A stretch of DNA of 39,639 nucleotides. Source: Polymyxa betae (Eukaryota; Endomyxa; Phytomyxea; Plasmodiophorida; Plasmodiophoridae). Positions within the stretch are counted from its first letter, which is position 1, and the number at the start of each line of letters is the position of its first letter. The translations under genes were made by a program, and so were the position numbers. A model generated the notes under the pieces. That model was not told the DNA's origin, ran no database searches, and saw only the letters and a program-made list of their open reading frames with translations. This document shows, piece after piece, positions 1 through 11,412 of the stretch. The stretch covers positions 1 through 39,639 of the forward strand of contig RBZT01000644.1 in assembly GCA_003693705.1 (NCBI GenBank), written 5' to 3'.

Positions 1-530
1 ATCGTTTTTATGGATTGTGATTTTTCCTGGTTGTTTTATATTATGATTTTCTATGAAGTTGTTTATATTGGTTTGGCGTGTTATCGATGACGTGGTGGTC
101 CTTCGCATAGTGCCAAGATCGCTTGTCCGTTTTGGGATTTGATAAGGAACGATGGGAGGTTGAATACAACAATTTGTCGGTCCGTGTCGAATCGTGCCTT
201 CGGATGAGGCAGTACGTTGTTGGGAAGATTCCGCTCGATGGCCACGTCCTTGATTTGTTTGAATTGTCCTGATTTGGAGTTCGGTTGTCGTATATGCCTT
301 TTTTGTTTGCAAATATTGTACCTGGTTTCAGTTCATGGATGATCATGTCGCCACTATTTGTTATCTCCATGTGTTTGATGATTTGTTTGTTCAGCCATGG
401 GATCGATTGTCCGTAATTCTCCAACGTGACGAAAGGGTCAATAATTTCGCCTTTCTGGTCATGTTCAGCTTTAATAATGGCCATCGTATAGTTCGTCAGG
501 TCGCGTTGTATTTTTGGAGGTGGTTTATGG
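1..530 (-). other. Unassigned sequence abutting the truncated copia element
   Basis: The minus strand is open from 484 to 41 (147 codons), but the translation shows neither the rest of a copia reverse transcriptase nor RNase H. The copia similarity stops shortly after the YVDD motif, at about 530. The residues that follow do not resemble any family I recognise. It may be part of another decayed element joined by deletion or by a nested insertion. No LTR copy is visible here, so the left end of the element is missing from the window. Confidence 0.3.
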
Positions 531-3500
531 TCATGTCATCTACCTTGGTCGCTGCGATCGCAATATCATCCACGTAGAGCGCCAACAGCATTATACTGTC
601 ATTGCTTCTCATCTTGAACATGCAGGGCTCTGTTTCGAGAGGTTTCAGGCCGAACTCGATCAGGAAACTCGAAATTGTTCGCCACCATTCTCTGCCGGCT
701 TGTTTAAGGCCGTAAATTGCTTTCTTCAGTTTGCAAACGAGTTCCTGGCCGCTTGTGTCCTTAACTTGGTATCCAACGGGTTGCCGCATGTAAATTTCAG
801 AGCTTAATGTTGAATTTAGGTAAGCAGTCGAGGTATCCATGTGGTGGATCACCATCTTCTTCGCGGCTGCAATTCCGAAGAATATTCGCAATCCGGTCAA
901 AGAAATTACGGGCGCAAAGGTCTCCAGGTAGTCTTCTCCGTGCTTTTGTGAAAGTCCTTGAGCGACTAATCGCGCCTTGTAGCTACTTGTTGTTCCGTCT
1001 GCATTTGTCTTGATCTTGTAAATCCATCTGCTTCCGACCCCGTTCTTGCCTTGAGGAGCTGGTACAAGTTCCCATATCTTGTTCTGCTTCATCGACGCCA
1101 TTTCCGTGTCCATCGCCGCTCGCCATTCGTCCGCGTCCGCACTCCGAACTGCTTCGTGGAAAGAGCTTGGCGTCTGGTCCTCCGTCGTCATCATGTACAG
1201 GTACTGGTCAGCGAATCGCTGTGGCGTTCGGATTTCTCTCCCGTATCGCGATCTTGCTTGATTTCCTTGTTTTGCATTATTGTTTTCGACTTCATCTTGT
1301 TCATTTTTATTTTCTTCTTCATCTTCAGAAATATGATCGTTATCTTGATTGTTGCTGTTCTCGTCATCACTATTTTCGGCATCTTGGTTTTCATTTTCGG
1401 TTTCTTCGAATTCTTCTTCATTCAATTCTTGATCACTTCGTCGACGACGATTAACTTTCCGCCAGATAATCGATTCTTGTTCATCAGAGCTCTTGTCATC
1501 ATCTTGCTGCTGCACGTTCTCGTTGAAGTTCTTCACGTCCCTTGAGACCACGATCCTTCCGTCCTTCAGCTGCACCATGAATCCGCTTTGATTGGTCGCG
1601 AGTCCGAGAAATCTGCATATTTCGGCTTTTCCATCCAATTTCCGTCTCTTCTGGTCCGGGATCATCACATACGCCTTGCATCCAAATTCGCGAGCCTTGC
1701 TTAAGTTTGGTTTGTGGCCAAAACGGACTTCGTAAGGAGATTTTCGATTCAATGTTCGAGATGGTGATCGGTTTCTGACGTAGGCTGCATAGGTGATGGC
1801 ATAAGTCCAGAAGCTTCGCGGAAGACTGTTGTGGGTGATCATGCTTCGTGCTGCCTCGACGATTGTTCGATTCGCGCGTTCCGAGATGCCGTTGTGTTCC
1901 GGAGTATAAACAGTGGAGGTAAAATGTTGAATTCCTTTGACTTCAAAGAATCTTTCAAAATTTTGGTTAACATATTCGGTTCCATTATCTGAAACAAAGT
2001 TTCGAATTGGTTGGTCCAAACCAGTTTCCGTTTTCAACTGACTATAAAATTTGCTAAACATTTCAAAAACTTCTGATAATTTCAAAAACTTCTGATTTTC
2101 TAAACATTGTATATATAGAAATGTGACGCGAAAAATCATCGATAAATGTGACAAAATATTTTTCACCATTTAAACCTTCAGTATGAAGAGGACCGCAAAC
2201 ATCCGAATGAATAATTTCTCCAACACGTTTGGAACGAATCGAAACATTACTGGGAGTATTCAAAGGTAAGTGAGCCATTTTACCGAGTGCACAGCCGTGA
2301 CATGAAACGTTTGGTGGTTTGCCAGTAGCAACAATGGCGCCAGATTTGTGCAACTCCTTAATTGAGCGATACGATAAGTGTCCGAGACGAAGGTGTCATA
2401 ACTGGTAAGATGCCGATGGGATGTTGTTCGATATGGCCACATTGCAATGGTCGCTGTCTTCTAAAAGTTTAAAAAGGTTGCCTACCCGTACTCCTTTCGC
2501 CACGATCCGATTCCTCTTCATCATCATGACGCCGTTCCGGGTGAATCGCACTTCGTCAATGCCGCTGTCCAGCGATTGCGAGACCGAGATCAGGTTGGCT
2601 CGAATTTTCGGTACCACTAGAGCGTCTTTGATAGTCAAATTTCCGCACTTATAATCTGCCAGTCCTTCTGCTCGAAGCCGTTGCCCATTCCCGATTGTAA
2701 TTTCGGAAGAGTCGGAGAATTCGGTGTATCGAACTAATCTTCCTGATGTCTCCTTCTTGGCCATGTGGGCCGTCGCTCCTGAATCGATGATCCAAGAGTT
2801 TCCGAACCCGCTGTGACCTGCGTCTCGGTCCGCGATGAAGGCTGCATGGAGAGCATCTTGAGATCTTGAGTTAGTTCGGCAGTATCTCGCTATATGACCG
2901 GTCTTTTGACAGCTGTAACAGATGATGTTTCCTCGTCCAGTTCGCTGATGGCTTCTGTTTCCGGTGCGCTGAGAGCGCGGGCCATTGTTTGAGACAAATG
3001 CAGCATCTGAACCTCTTATGTTCCTCGATTTTCTCTTGTTACTGTCAGCCTGGAGTGCCATAGCTTCATCGTTTAAATATTGAACGACTTCGTCCAATGA
3101 TTTCGCTTCGTCGCCATTCTGGTTTCTAATGTATGACGCCGCGTGGTTAAGTGTGTCTGGTAGTTTCTCTAGGATCGCGATTATCACATCATCGTCATCC
3201 AGTTTTGCGTCCATCTGCTCCAGCTCTCGCGCCTTCATCAGGATTGCATCCAGAAAAGACGCCATGCTTTTAAAGTCATCATATCGGAGATTATGTAGCT
3301 CTTGCCGTTTCCTGTACTTCTCCCTTCTGGTCTTTCCTTGGTGATAGGATGCCAGGCAGTCCCACATTAGCTTCGATGTAGCCTTGGAGATGATCTTGAT
3401 TTTCATCTCGTCATCAATGCATTTTGCAATCTGGGCCATGGCGATTGCTTCTCGACGGTTCCAGTCGTCGATGTTCTCTTGAATGACCGTGCTCCCATGC

Positions 3501-3658
3501 GCCATCACCGGGACTGTCTCTGTTCCCGCGATGATGTTCCATACGTCGGCAGCTTGAGCAGCGAGCCGGAATTCCCATGACCACAAAGCGAAGTTCGATT
3601 GCCCTAGTTTCGCCACTGTAAATTTCTGAACGTTCGTCAACGTTGCGTTCGAGCTCAT
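496..3658 (-). mobile_element. Ty1/copia retrotransposon gag-pol relic
   Basis: Reading starts at the ATG at 3658 on the minus strand. Gag comes first, with a CX2CX4HX4C zinc knuckle (CYSCQKTGHIARYC, about 2880-2925), then the protease signature DSGA (about 2785-2795). The integrase zinc region follows, then the core with its D, D and E residues in IIHSDVCGP, FVSDNGTEY and EHNGISERAN. The reverse transcriptase runs to YVDDI (about 560). This is the order PR-IN-RT typical of copia. The copy is dead: an in-frame TGA at 2396-2398 replaces the Trp expected in the conserved LWHxRLGH motif, a 19-bp tandem duplication shifts frame inside integrase, and the 3' part of RT and all of RNase H are absent. 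Confidence 0.93.
2060..2097. repeat. 19-bp tandem duplication inside the integrase domain
   Basis: Two 19-bp units, 2060-2078 and 2079-2097, are identical except for the last base. Since 19 is not a multiple of 3, the duplication breaks the integrase frame. It explains why the reading frame before it (to 2063) and after it (from 2169) overlap and encode near-identical residues around SEVFE. Confidence 0.85.
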
Positions 3659-3698
3659 ATTTGTCCTGCAGGAATCCTTGTCGCAGACTTTAGCGTAA

Positions 3699-3713
3699 TC
3701 TGGGCCGATAACC
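3699..3713 (-). other. Primer binding site matching the anticodon arm of initiator tRNA-Met
   Basis: The minus-strand 15-mer GGTTATCGGCCCAGA lies directly against the end of the proposed LTR. Its complement, CTGGGCCGATAACC, matches the anticodon stem-loop of eukaryotic initiator tRNA-Met (CTGGGCCCATAACC) with one mismatch, not the 3' CCA end. Drosophila copia is primed by the 5' half of initiator tRNA-Met, so this position and sequence fit a half-tRNA primer. Confidence 0.75.
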
Positions 3714-3885
3714 TGTTAATGTAGAAATAAAATGCTTGGTTCTTAGAAGTGGGTTAGCTAACTAACTTGTTTTATTGTGTTATTTCTATTGTCGATACAG
3801 TCACTATTGATTCAATTTGTTGACGCACGCCTCTGGCTCAATGATACGAGTACAGGCGGCGGGATCATCATCAGTTGCGTCAACA
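3714..3885 (-). repeat. 5' LTR of the copia element (about 172 bp)
   Basis: On the minus strand the segment begins TGTTGACGCA and ends TTAACA, giving TG...CA termini with short inverted ends, and it sits directly upstream of the primer binding site. A second copy of TGTTGACGCA in inverted orientation (3819-3828 against 3876-3885) forms a 10-bp perfect hairpin inside the LTR. The partner 3' LTR is not in the window, so both boundaries rest on terminal sequence and the primer site alone. Confidence 0.65.
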
Positions 3886-4171
3886 TTTTACAGTACAGTA
3901 ATAAATGAATTTCTAGGGTTTCTATTATATTTCACCATTATTCACTATTGCGGTTTCATGCTGACCAGATTCAAGGTCGTCTTTTAAAAACGGGGGAGAT
4001 GCACGTGCAGCACACTTGCGTTGAAGAAGACGAACCTGTGCGAAGTTTTCCAGATTACCGATCTCCAGACACACCTATATGCCTTGGCTTCTAAATGCTC
4101 TGCCAGCAACTCTGAAAGTTGATCAGATATAACGACCACCGCCCGTAGCAGACCAACGGCAACCAGAGGAC
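3886..4171. other. Gene-free spacer
   Basis: AT-rich spacer between the LTR and the small secreted-protein gene. A 63-codon minus-strand frame (3984-4175) has no ATG start and no acceptor in phase with the neighbouring gene, so I do not call it. Confidence 0.4.
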
Positions 4172-4560
4172 TCACTCAAGATATGAACTAGATGGATCAT
4201 GCGATTTCAAGGTTGAAAAAGGAGATCCGATTTTTGGCGTTTTCTGATGGCTTGGGGATTATATTGTTAAAAATGTGAGTTGTCGGTTATTGTTGATTAT
4301 ATTGACACTAAACCTGTCAAACCGTACAGGATATCCCCAAGTTCCTGACTCAATAGGTAGTTCCCTTGGTATCAACAGAATCGCGGATTCGGGACAGGCT
4401 AGGCGTATAACTGTGTCCAGAGGCATGATACATTTGACGACATCACCATCGTTGTCGGACATATCGTTGCTCTCGAGTCGAAGCGAGTTAGCATTGATGA
4501 AAGCAACTATTACGAGGTGGAGAAGAAACTAAGAACTGCAGAGCGAATTCGTACATACAT
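4172..4560 (-). CDS. Predicted small secreted protein, unknown family (3 exons)
   Basis: Exons on the minus strand: 4555-4560 (only ATG TAT), 4307-4528 and 4172-4243, all in phase, giving 99 residues. Introns are 26 nt (GTACGA...TTCTTAG) and 63 nt (GTCAAT...CATCAG). Splicing creates a signal peptide, MYFLLHLVIVAFINA, followed by an acidic stretch and a segment with two Cys (VVKC and ACPES). I do not recognise the family. The two-codon first exon and very short intron make the start tentative. The second exon alone is open and has protein-like composition. The gene runs away from the downstream phosphatase gene, so the 4.56-5.17 kb gap would hold both promoters. Confidence 0.45.
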
Positions 4561-5175
4561 TTGCAAAAGAAGAACGCTTGAATTAAACCACGACCAGTAA
4601 CTGTTCTAATTGAATTTGATGCTCGTTTCTGGGCGGCACCAACAGTTTTTGGATCTTGCATTATGATTTTGTCAAGGCGGTTTTGTCATCAGCATATGAG
4701 TGCCTTCTTAGATTGGTAATATATTTCGATAAACTCCTGAATATCATACAATGCACCACTGATGGCCATTAAGTCGAACTATGGAATGGATCGCATCAGA
4801 ATGGCATCGTCGACGATCAATTCAAACAGTCAGGTAAATAAATCGCGACAAAAAAGACAGCTCTGCCATCGATCTTTCGCTGGGTGCTCAACGGAGGGTC
4901 ATTCCAAAGGGTATGAAGCAACACTTGAAGATCGTCAAGATATCGATTATGGGATCATCAGAGGGGAAGACAACGATTGAGATGGATTGAGAATACTGAT
5001 AGCACATCTATAAATACAAGCAGGTGTCTCTATGGATAGAGGGACGTGATCGAGCCCCTCTGTAACGTATTAGGGTTTGGATGTGCACTCCCATGTGCAA
5101 AGGTCACGCATCATTTCTAGGAGACGGTTACTGGTCATCATTTCTAATCATTTCTATAGAGACTTTGCTGCAGAT
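4561..5175. other. Divergent intergenic region
   Basis: No convincing gene. A 72-codon frame on the plus strand (4762-4980) has no homology that I recognise and no splice partners. One TTAGGGTTT telomere-type half repeat lies near 5070. Confidence 0.4.
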
Positions 5176-6585
5176 ATGGCAGGTAAGATCACTGTTGTAA
5201 TAGCAGTATTCTGCCACCTGTTTGCCGATGCCAGTTGGTGCCTTCCATTCAGGAAGGCGTTCTCTGATTCAGATAGTGACTCGGAGTCGGCCTTTGGTCA
5301 AGATCTGCTGGTCTTCGAGGACAGTACTATGCATCATTTGAGGCCTAGTGAACAATTACGTATGGATATGTATGCGGCCAATGAGCCACATCCTGATAAA
5401 CATGTATATGACGGCGACGATGCGTATTTCACATCGCACGAGAAGCAGATTTTTGTAATCAACGATGGAGGTATTTAAGTGAAATTTTTGTATGAGAGAT
5501 CCAACATGTTGACCAGTTTCACGTACCGCCTCGGTACAACTTCGCTCATATCCGAACGTCGTTTCGCGGATTCTAGCTCTTAAAACTGTCCAGTCATTTA
5601 CAAGAACGATCGATTGGCGGATTGCAATGGACAAAGCCATCGATGAATTGCAAAGGTGCGGCATCGGTGGAACGACAACGACCATCGGTGAGCGCCAATG
5701 CAAATCCTCCTTTGCAGCGTTTTTGCATACTTTTTGTATGTGTTTTGTCTCAAATAACTTTGCAGTTGCTCGCAAACTATTGCTCAATCACCGCAATGTC
5801 GTGGCAGTCTACAATCTGGGCGATTCTCGCGTTGCACATTTGCGTTTCAACAAAAGGACTAAATCCTACGAATTCAGCGCGATCACAGAGGTCCAGAAGA
5901 GAGAGTTTGTCCAATATTTGTGATTGACGACGGCAAACTAATGGATTTATTAGCTGCGGGAACCATCCATTTCAGATCAGCGGTGATGAAAGCCGTTGGA
6001 AAGGACTTGGAGTCCTTCAGATGGATGAGTACAACTTCGAAGTTGAGGAAAACGATTTGATAATTGGGGCGTCGGACGGCCTGTGGGATGTGATGAATGC
6101 AGCCGTAAGACATTATTCTTCGTTTTCTAAAAACATAAATGCTCTTCAGGAAATAGCGCAAGTCGCCAGCAGGGTTTCTATCGATGCTTTGGCGATGACT
6201 TTAAAAAGATTGGTGAAAACTGATACCGTAAATCGATTCTTAGTTCTAAAGCTAGATTTAGGCTTTGCAAAGGCGAGAGAATCAAAAACGCAGGGACGAT
6301 ATCACCGTTGTGATTGGGCATATAGTGCATCCCAATTCAAAGCAGTGTTCCACAGATAAAAACAACTACGAATCGATAAAAGCGACCCTCAAGATAATCG
6401 CTCAAAGCATAGATATTACTGAAATCAGAGACTCTCAGCAGAAAAGAGATACTTCTGAAAGCAGCAAAGCTCAGCAATCCAGAGATAAACCAGAACGTAG
6501 CGGTGGTTCGTTTTTCTCTCCTGGCTATCGCAAGCAACGTTTATTTTCAAAACGGTTAAGTATGGTATCAGTACGAACTATATAA
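5176..6585 (+). CDS. PTC7-like PP2C protein phosphatase (6 exons)
   Basis: Metal-dependent Ser/Thr phosphatase of the PP2C superfamily, PTC7/PPTC7 branch. Exons 5176-5470, 5517-5687, 5766-5904, 5954-6104, 6150-6227 and 6262-6585 join in phase to 385 residues. Introns are 46, 78, 49, 45 and 34 nt. Motifs appear in family order: GDDAYF, INDGV (usual ADGVGG), GGTTTTI, YNLGDSRV, CGNHPFQ, ASDGLWDV and DDITVVIGHI. The metal-binding Asp residues are present, but DGVGG has lost its glycines. From the ATG at 5176 the N-terminus is a hydrophobic signal-like segment (MAGKITVVIAVFCHLFADA). An upstream in-frame ATG at 5077 would add an Arg-rich leader that could be mitochondrial, as for yeast and human PTC7. 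The target compartment is therefore open. Confidence 0.85.
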
Positions 6586-6750
6586 ATAGACCCAATCAAA
6601 ATGAATCCACGACTGTCTAAATTCATCATGATCCATGAATCATGAAGCCATCCTTCCCATCCAGGCCTTCTTTAATTTTTTTGCGTGATGATAGCGGAGC
6701 CTCCTTCAGGAAAATTATTGTTGTCACTGTAGCCATCTCGGAATCCATCC

Positions 6751-9700
6751 ATGGAGACCGTTGCCCAAGACCTGTCCTTTCTGTCGTTTGGCGACCTCGA
6801 TGATCGCCAACTGGACGACACCGATGAAGAGGAAGAAGAAGCGGTTGCCTTACCGCCCCATGCCTGTAGCTATTGCGGCGTCCACAACCCTGCCTGTGTC
6901 GTCCAATGCCGAACCTGCCAACAATGGTTTTGTAATGGCGGAACTGGCATTGGCGGTAGCCATATTATTGCCCATTTGGTTCGATCAAAGCATAAGCGAG
7001 TTGCCTTACATAGAGATTCGCCTCTCGGCGATACTGCACTGGAATGCTATAATTGTTCATGTAGCAATGTCTTTTTGCTTGGCTTTATTCCAGCCAAACA
7101 GGTAATGTCATATATCAGCTTTTCACAGTTTCAATCACTTTCAGTAAGGCTTGGTGCTAATAGAAGCTGCATTTGCCAATTTTCTCATTACCCTGCTTCG
7201 TTTTCTTTTGTAAGCATTGACCTTTGTTTTTCTAGGAATCTGTAGTTGTTCTGCTCTGTCGAGAACCTTGTTTAAACGTATCGTCTATTAAGGAGATGAA
7301 CTGGGATGTCGACCAGTAATGCTGCTGTTCCTGGCTCAATTGTTGTTGTTGAGATGCTTTTAGGTGGCTGCCTCTCATTAGTGATCGATGTTTTCTTTCG
7401 TGGCTGGTACAGACTCCTTCAGACCAGGTACGTTTTATGTGTAGGTTTTCTCTGTGGGATATTTACATGCATCCGAAGGAAATGCTGGCTGCTCGACAAG
7501 TCACTCCTCAGCAAATCGCTAAATTGGAAGAATTACGATTGACTAAGCCGGACGCTACATTAGACGACCTTGAGCGTCCAGGAATTGATGACGAGCCCGA
7601 ACCTGTTCAGGTACCTTGCCTTGGTTTATTTTTCTTTATTATTGCTCTGTTACAAACTTGCATCTGTAAAGCCTGCTGCTCGTTTACCAATTCCTTGTCT
7701 AGGTCCGGTACACAGATGCTTATCAGTACCAGCGTATTTTCGATGCTTTGATTAAGCTTGAAGCGGACTACGATAGAAGATTAAAGGAATCCCAGACTCA
7801 AGTTGGCATCACTGTCAAATGGGATATTGCTTTGAACACGCATCTGCTGGGTAAATTCTTGCATTTTGCAATCCATCGTCGCAAGCTTATATGGTCCAGT
7901 TTACTTTCAGTTAAGCAGACGCGATGGTCCAGAACTGAAGGTCGTAATTGGCGACGAATTGGTTCTCCGCTACCCTGGTGATGCTACTAGAGGACCTTGG
8001 GAAAGTCGAGGACAGGCGAGATCTTTCAATTGACGCATATCATCGTCTCTTACTCCGCGATCAGGTGACGCAGATTACTGTTAACGAAGAGATCGTGTTG
8101 GAGTTGAAATCCAAGAAAGATGCACCAACCGACCAAACTTTTGGTTTTAGTGTCGACTTTGTTTGGAAGCCAACATCTTTTGAGCGAATGCACATGGCTT
8201 TGAAACGATTCGTTTTAGATGAATACTCGCTAACTGGTAAGTATTGTGTCTCTAGCTGTAATATTTTTTGAAATGCTGCATCAGGGTATCTGTTTCACCT
8301 GATCCTCGGCCATGATGTTGAGTCGCAAACGATCCGCGATGCTTCTTTACCTTCTGATTTATCTGCGCCAAACATTCCTATGCTTAATCAGTCCCAGATC
8401 GCTGCTGTCAAATCTGTCCTACAAAAACCACTCTCTCTTATTCAGGTTCGTTCGCTTTTCTGCTTGGAGTTCTTTGTCAATCCCTTTTCAGGGTCCACCT
8501 GGTACGGGGAAAACTGTCACTTCTGCTACAGTTGTTTATCATCTCTCTCAGCGCAACAAGAAATCTGGCAAGTATTCAATAGTATGCATTTTCTGTTTGT
8601 TAATTCCCACTAATAGGCCAAGTATTGGTCTGTGCGCCTTCTAACATTGCTGTCGATCAGCTGGCTGAAAAAATCCACCTAACTGGTTTGAAGGTACTTC
8701 CCAACTTTCCTGCTTGTTCAATATGTAATTTGCGCCAGGTTGTTCGTCTTTGCGCCAAATCGCGTGAAGCTGTCGAATCAACTGTGCAAATATTGACCCT
8801 GCATGATCTTGTTAGATCTCTGGCTGCACAAACGAACAATGAATTGCACAAGCTTACTTTGCTCAAAGTTCGTCCACTTCTTCCTGGGTGTATCAAGGCT
8901 TACTTTGATTTAGGATCAATTAGGAGAATTATCATCTCGGGATGAGAAGCGTTACAAACATTTGAGTCGTATTGCAGAGAGAGAAATTCTTCAGAATGCT
9001 GATGTAATTTGCTGCACATGTGCTGGAAGTGGCGATCCTAGGTTGAAGAACTTTAGGTACATCTGATTAAGCACTGTTCTCTTGTTTTGTCACTTAGAGC
9101 GGTTTCAGGTTTCGTCAAGTTCTTATTGATGAATCCACCCAAGCTACTGAACCGGAGTGCCTGATTCCTATCGTAAGAGGTGCTAAACAGGTCAGAACTT
9201 TTGTCTTGAAATTTTCTTTGTCTTTCTTCGTTTTGTTCAAAATTCATCATCTGTGTTTCTGAAAATCTGGCCATCAGGTTGTATTAGTTGGCGATCACTG
9301 CCAGCTGGGACCTGTTGTGATGTGCAAAAAGGCAGCGCAAGCTGGATTCGACCGTTCTTTGTTCGAACGGCTGATTCTCCTGGGAATTCGACCCATCCGA
9401 TTGCAGGTATATATATTCTCGTTATCGACGATGCTTTTTCTCGTTGCTTATAATGGATTCAGGTTCAATACCGAATGCACCCTTGCTTATCTACTTTTCC
9501 CTCGGCTACGTTTTATGAGGGAAGCTTACAGAATGGCGTAACTGAACAGCAACGTCTTCAGCACGATGTTCGTTTCTGTGTCCGTATCCATATATGAAAA
9601 GTAATCCTTTCCAGGTCGACTTTCCTTGGCCCACCCCAGACACTCCTATGATGTTCTATGTTGCTAACGGCCTTGAAGAGCTGTCGTCTTCAGGAACTTC

Positions 9701-10997
9701 ATATTTGAACCGGATCGAGTCTGCGATGGTCGAGAAAATTGTGACGACATTTTTGAATGCTGGATGTAGTCCTACGCAGGTTTGATGATTATCAAGCAAT
9801 CCGCCCTACCTAATGTTTATCATAAGATTGGCGTTATTACTCCTTATGAGGGACAGCGTGCTTTTATTGTTACTCATATGCTGAGAAGGTTGGTTCATCC
9901 GATGTCGATGTCTTTATCGTCCTTTACATTGTACAGTGGTCCTTTGCGAAAGTCACTTTATGAAGCTATCGAAGTGGCAAGCGTTGATGCTTTCCAAGTA
10001 ATAATTGACACTGGCATGGGATTTATATCTAACTATCGTAGGGGCGTGAAAAAGACTATATTATCATGTCAAGTGTTCGGAGCAATGAAGGCCAGGTTCG
10101 ATGTATAATATCGTTGCCTTTTGAAATCTGACTGCCTTAGGGAATTGGTTTTTTGAATGACCCACGGCGGTTGAATGTCGCATTAACCAGAGCCAAATAT
10201 GGCTTAGTTGTTCTCGGCAACCCTAGAGTCTTATCGCGTTCAATTCTATGGAACAATCTTCTTCATCATTTCAAGTCATACGACACCCTTGTTGAAGGCC
10301 CTCTTAGCAATTTACAAGTGTCGGTCATGAAATTCGATCGACCACGAAAATATGTCAACCGGTAATTGCAACCGATTTTTTGGAGATCATTCATACATTG
10401 AAATTGCTTACGGTTCGCTAAGGTTTATGCCCTTCCGTCAGTCAGTCCATGATGATTTGGATGAGAATTCTTCTGTTCCTGATTCAAGTGACTATTCTCG
10501 TGAGTTGCCTCCGAGTCAAACATCTCGGCCTGCTACTCAGCAGAAGCCTATTGGGTATAACATGTTTCCTCCTTTTTCGTGGTTTTTGTTGCATTGTCAA
10601 TACTGCTGCATCTGAGCATCTTGCTGACGAGTTATAGGCCGCCAAATCCTTCTCGAGCGAATTCCACTGGAGCAACCTATATGACTTCTGCTCATTCTTC
10701 TGCTTCTCTGCCAACATCCGCGAATGGTGTATATTCCGCTCATGGAACGCCAGTTTATGCTTATGCTCATCCCGGTCTCATTGATCCTACTGTTTCACAT
10801 CGCCAGCGTCAACGTCCAGCTGCCCCAGTTCGTACAAACAGGCAGTCTGCACTTATGACACAGGTATTCTGTCTGAAAATGTGCAAAAATCCCATTCTAA
10901 ATTTGCTATTTAGGAGAATTACGAATCTCAGCAATCTCAGCTCGATGATGATTATCTTTTAAGTCAAACCCAGGACTACGATGACAGTAACTACTAG
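6751..10997 (+). CDS. UPF1: UPF1 RNA helicase, nonsense-mediated decay (23 exons)
   Basis: ATP-dependent 5'-3' RNA helicase central to nonsense-mediated mRNA decay. Exons: 6751-7101, 7236-7315, 7364-7427, 7479-7610, 7703-7839, 7886-8015, 8065-8236, 8285-8445, 8492-8567, 8617-8693, 8739-8867, 8914-9056, 9109-9190, 9278-9406, 9463-9567, 9615-9779, 9827-9888, 9937-9997, 10042-10095, 10141-10361, 10423-10554, 10638-10863 and 10914-10997. They join in phase to 990 residues. An acidic N-terminus precedes the CH domain ([14 protein letters not shown] onward), then Walker A GPPGTGKT, Walker B region [28 protein letters not shown] and VALTRAKYG. The tail has several SQ dipeptides (ESQQSQ, LLSQTQ), the expected type of SMG1 target. 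Introns 5, 6 and 9 are GC-AG. The gene looks complete and functional. Confidence 0.96.
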
Positions 10998-11412
10998 TTT
11001 GATCCGCGAGACTGCCGAACAAGGAACGAATGTCCTTTTGCGGCACCTAGTCAAGATCGAAGTTGCAGTTATCTGCGTTTCGATTGCAGGGCTAACTTCT
11101 GGTTTTTGGTGTTTTGGGCGGACTCTAGCTTCATGGGATGCTTCCTGTTAGATTCTGTCTTCTTGAAGTATAAGCAGATAAGGCATAAATCCTGGATATT
11201 AGCGCTCCTATTGAGGCGTTGTCACTTCTCGTTTACGTTTATAGTGCTGTGTTAGTTATGTACTCTTGGATATATGTGATGGTTTAAGCGCTGTTGGTGA
11301 TGGCGAAACCGGAAAATGTAGTAAATATTTAACCCCAATCCCTGATCACTAAAATTGCGGACGGGAACAGTGACTCAGTTGTACCGGGATCGGTCCAGCA
11401 ATCGGTACATGG
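10998..11412. other. Intergenic region between UPF1 and the CatSper-like gene
   Basis: About 415 bp between two plus-strand genes. I see no ORF of note, and no clear polyadenylation or promoter element that I can defend. Confidence 0.4.

Noticed and set aside
1051-1545. 164-codon plus-strand ORF inside the retrotransposon.
   Set aside because: Antisense to the acidic linker between integrase and reverse transcriptase.
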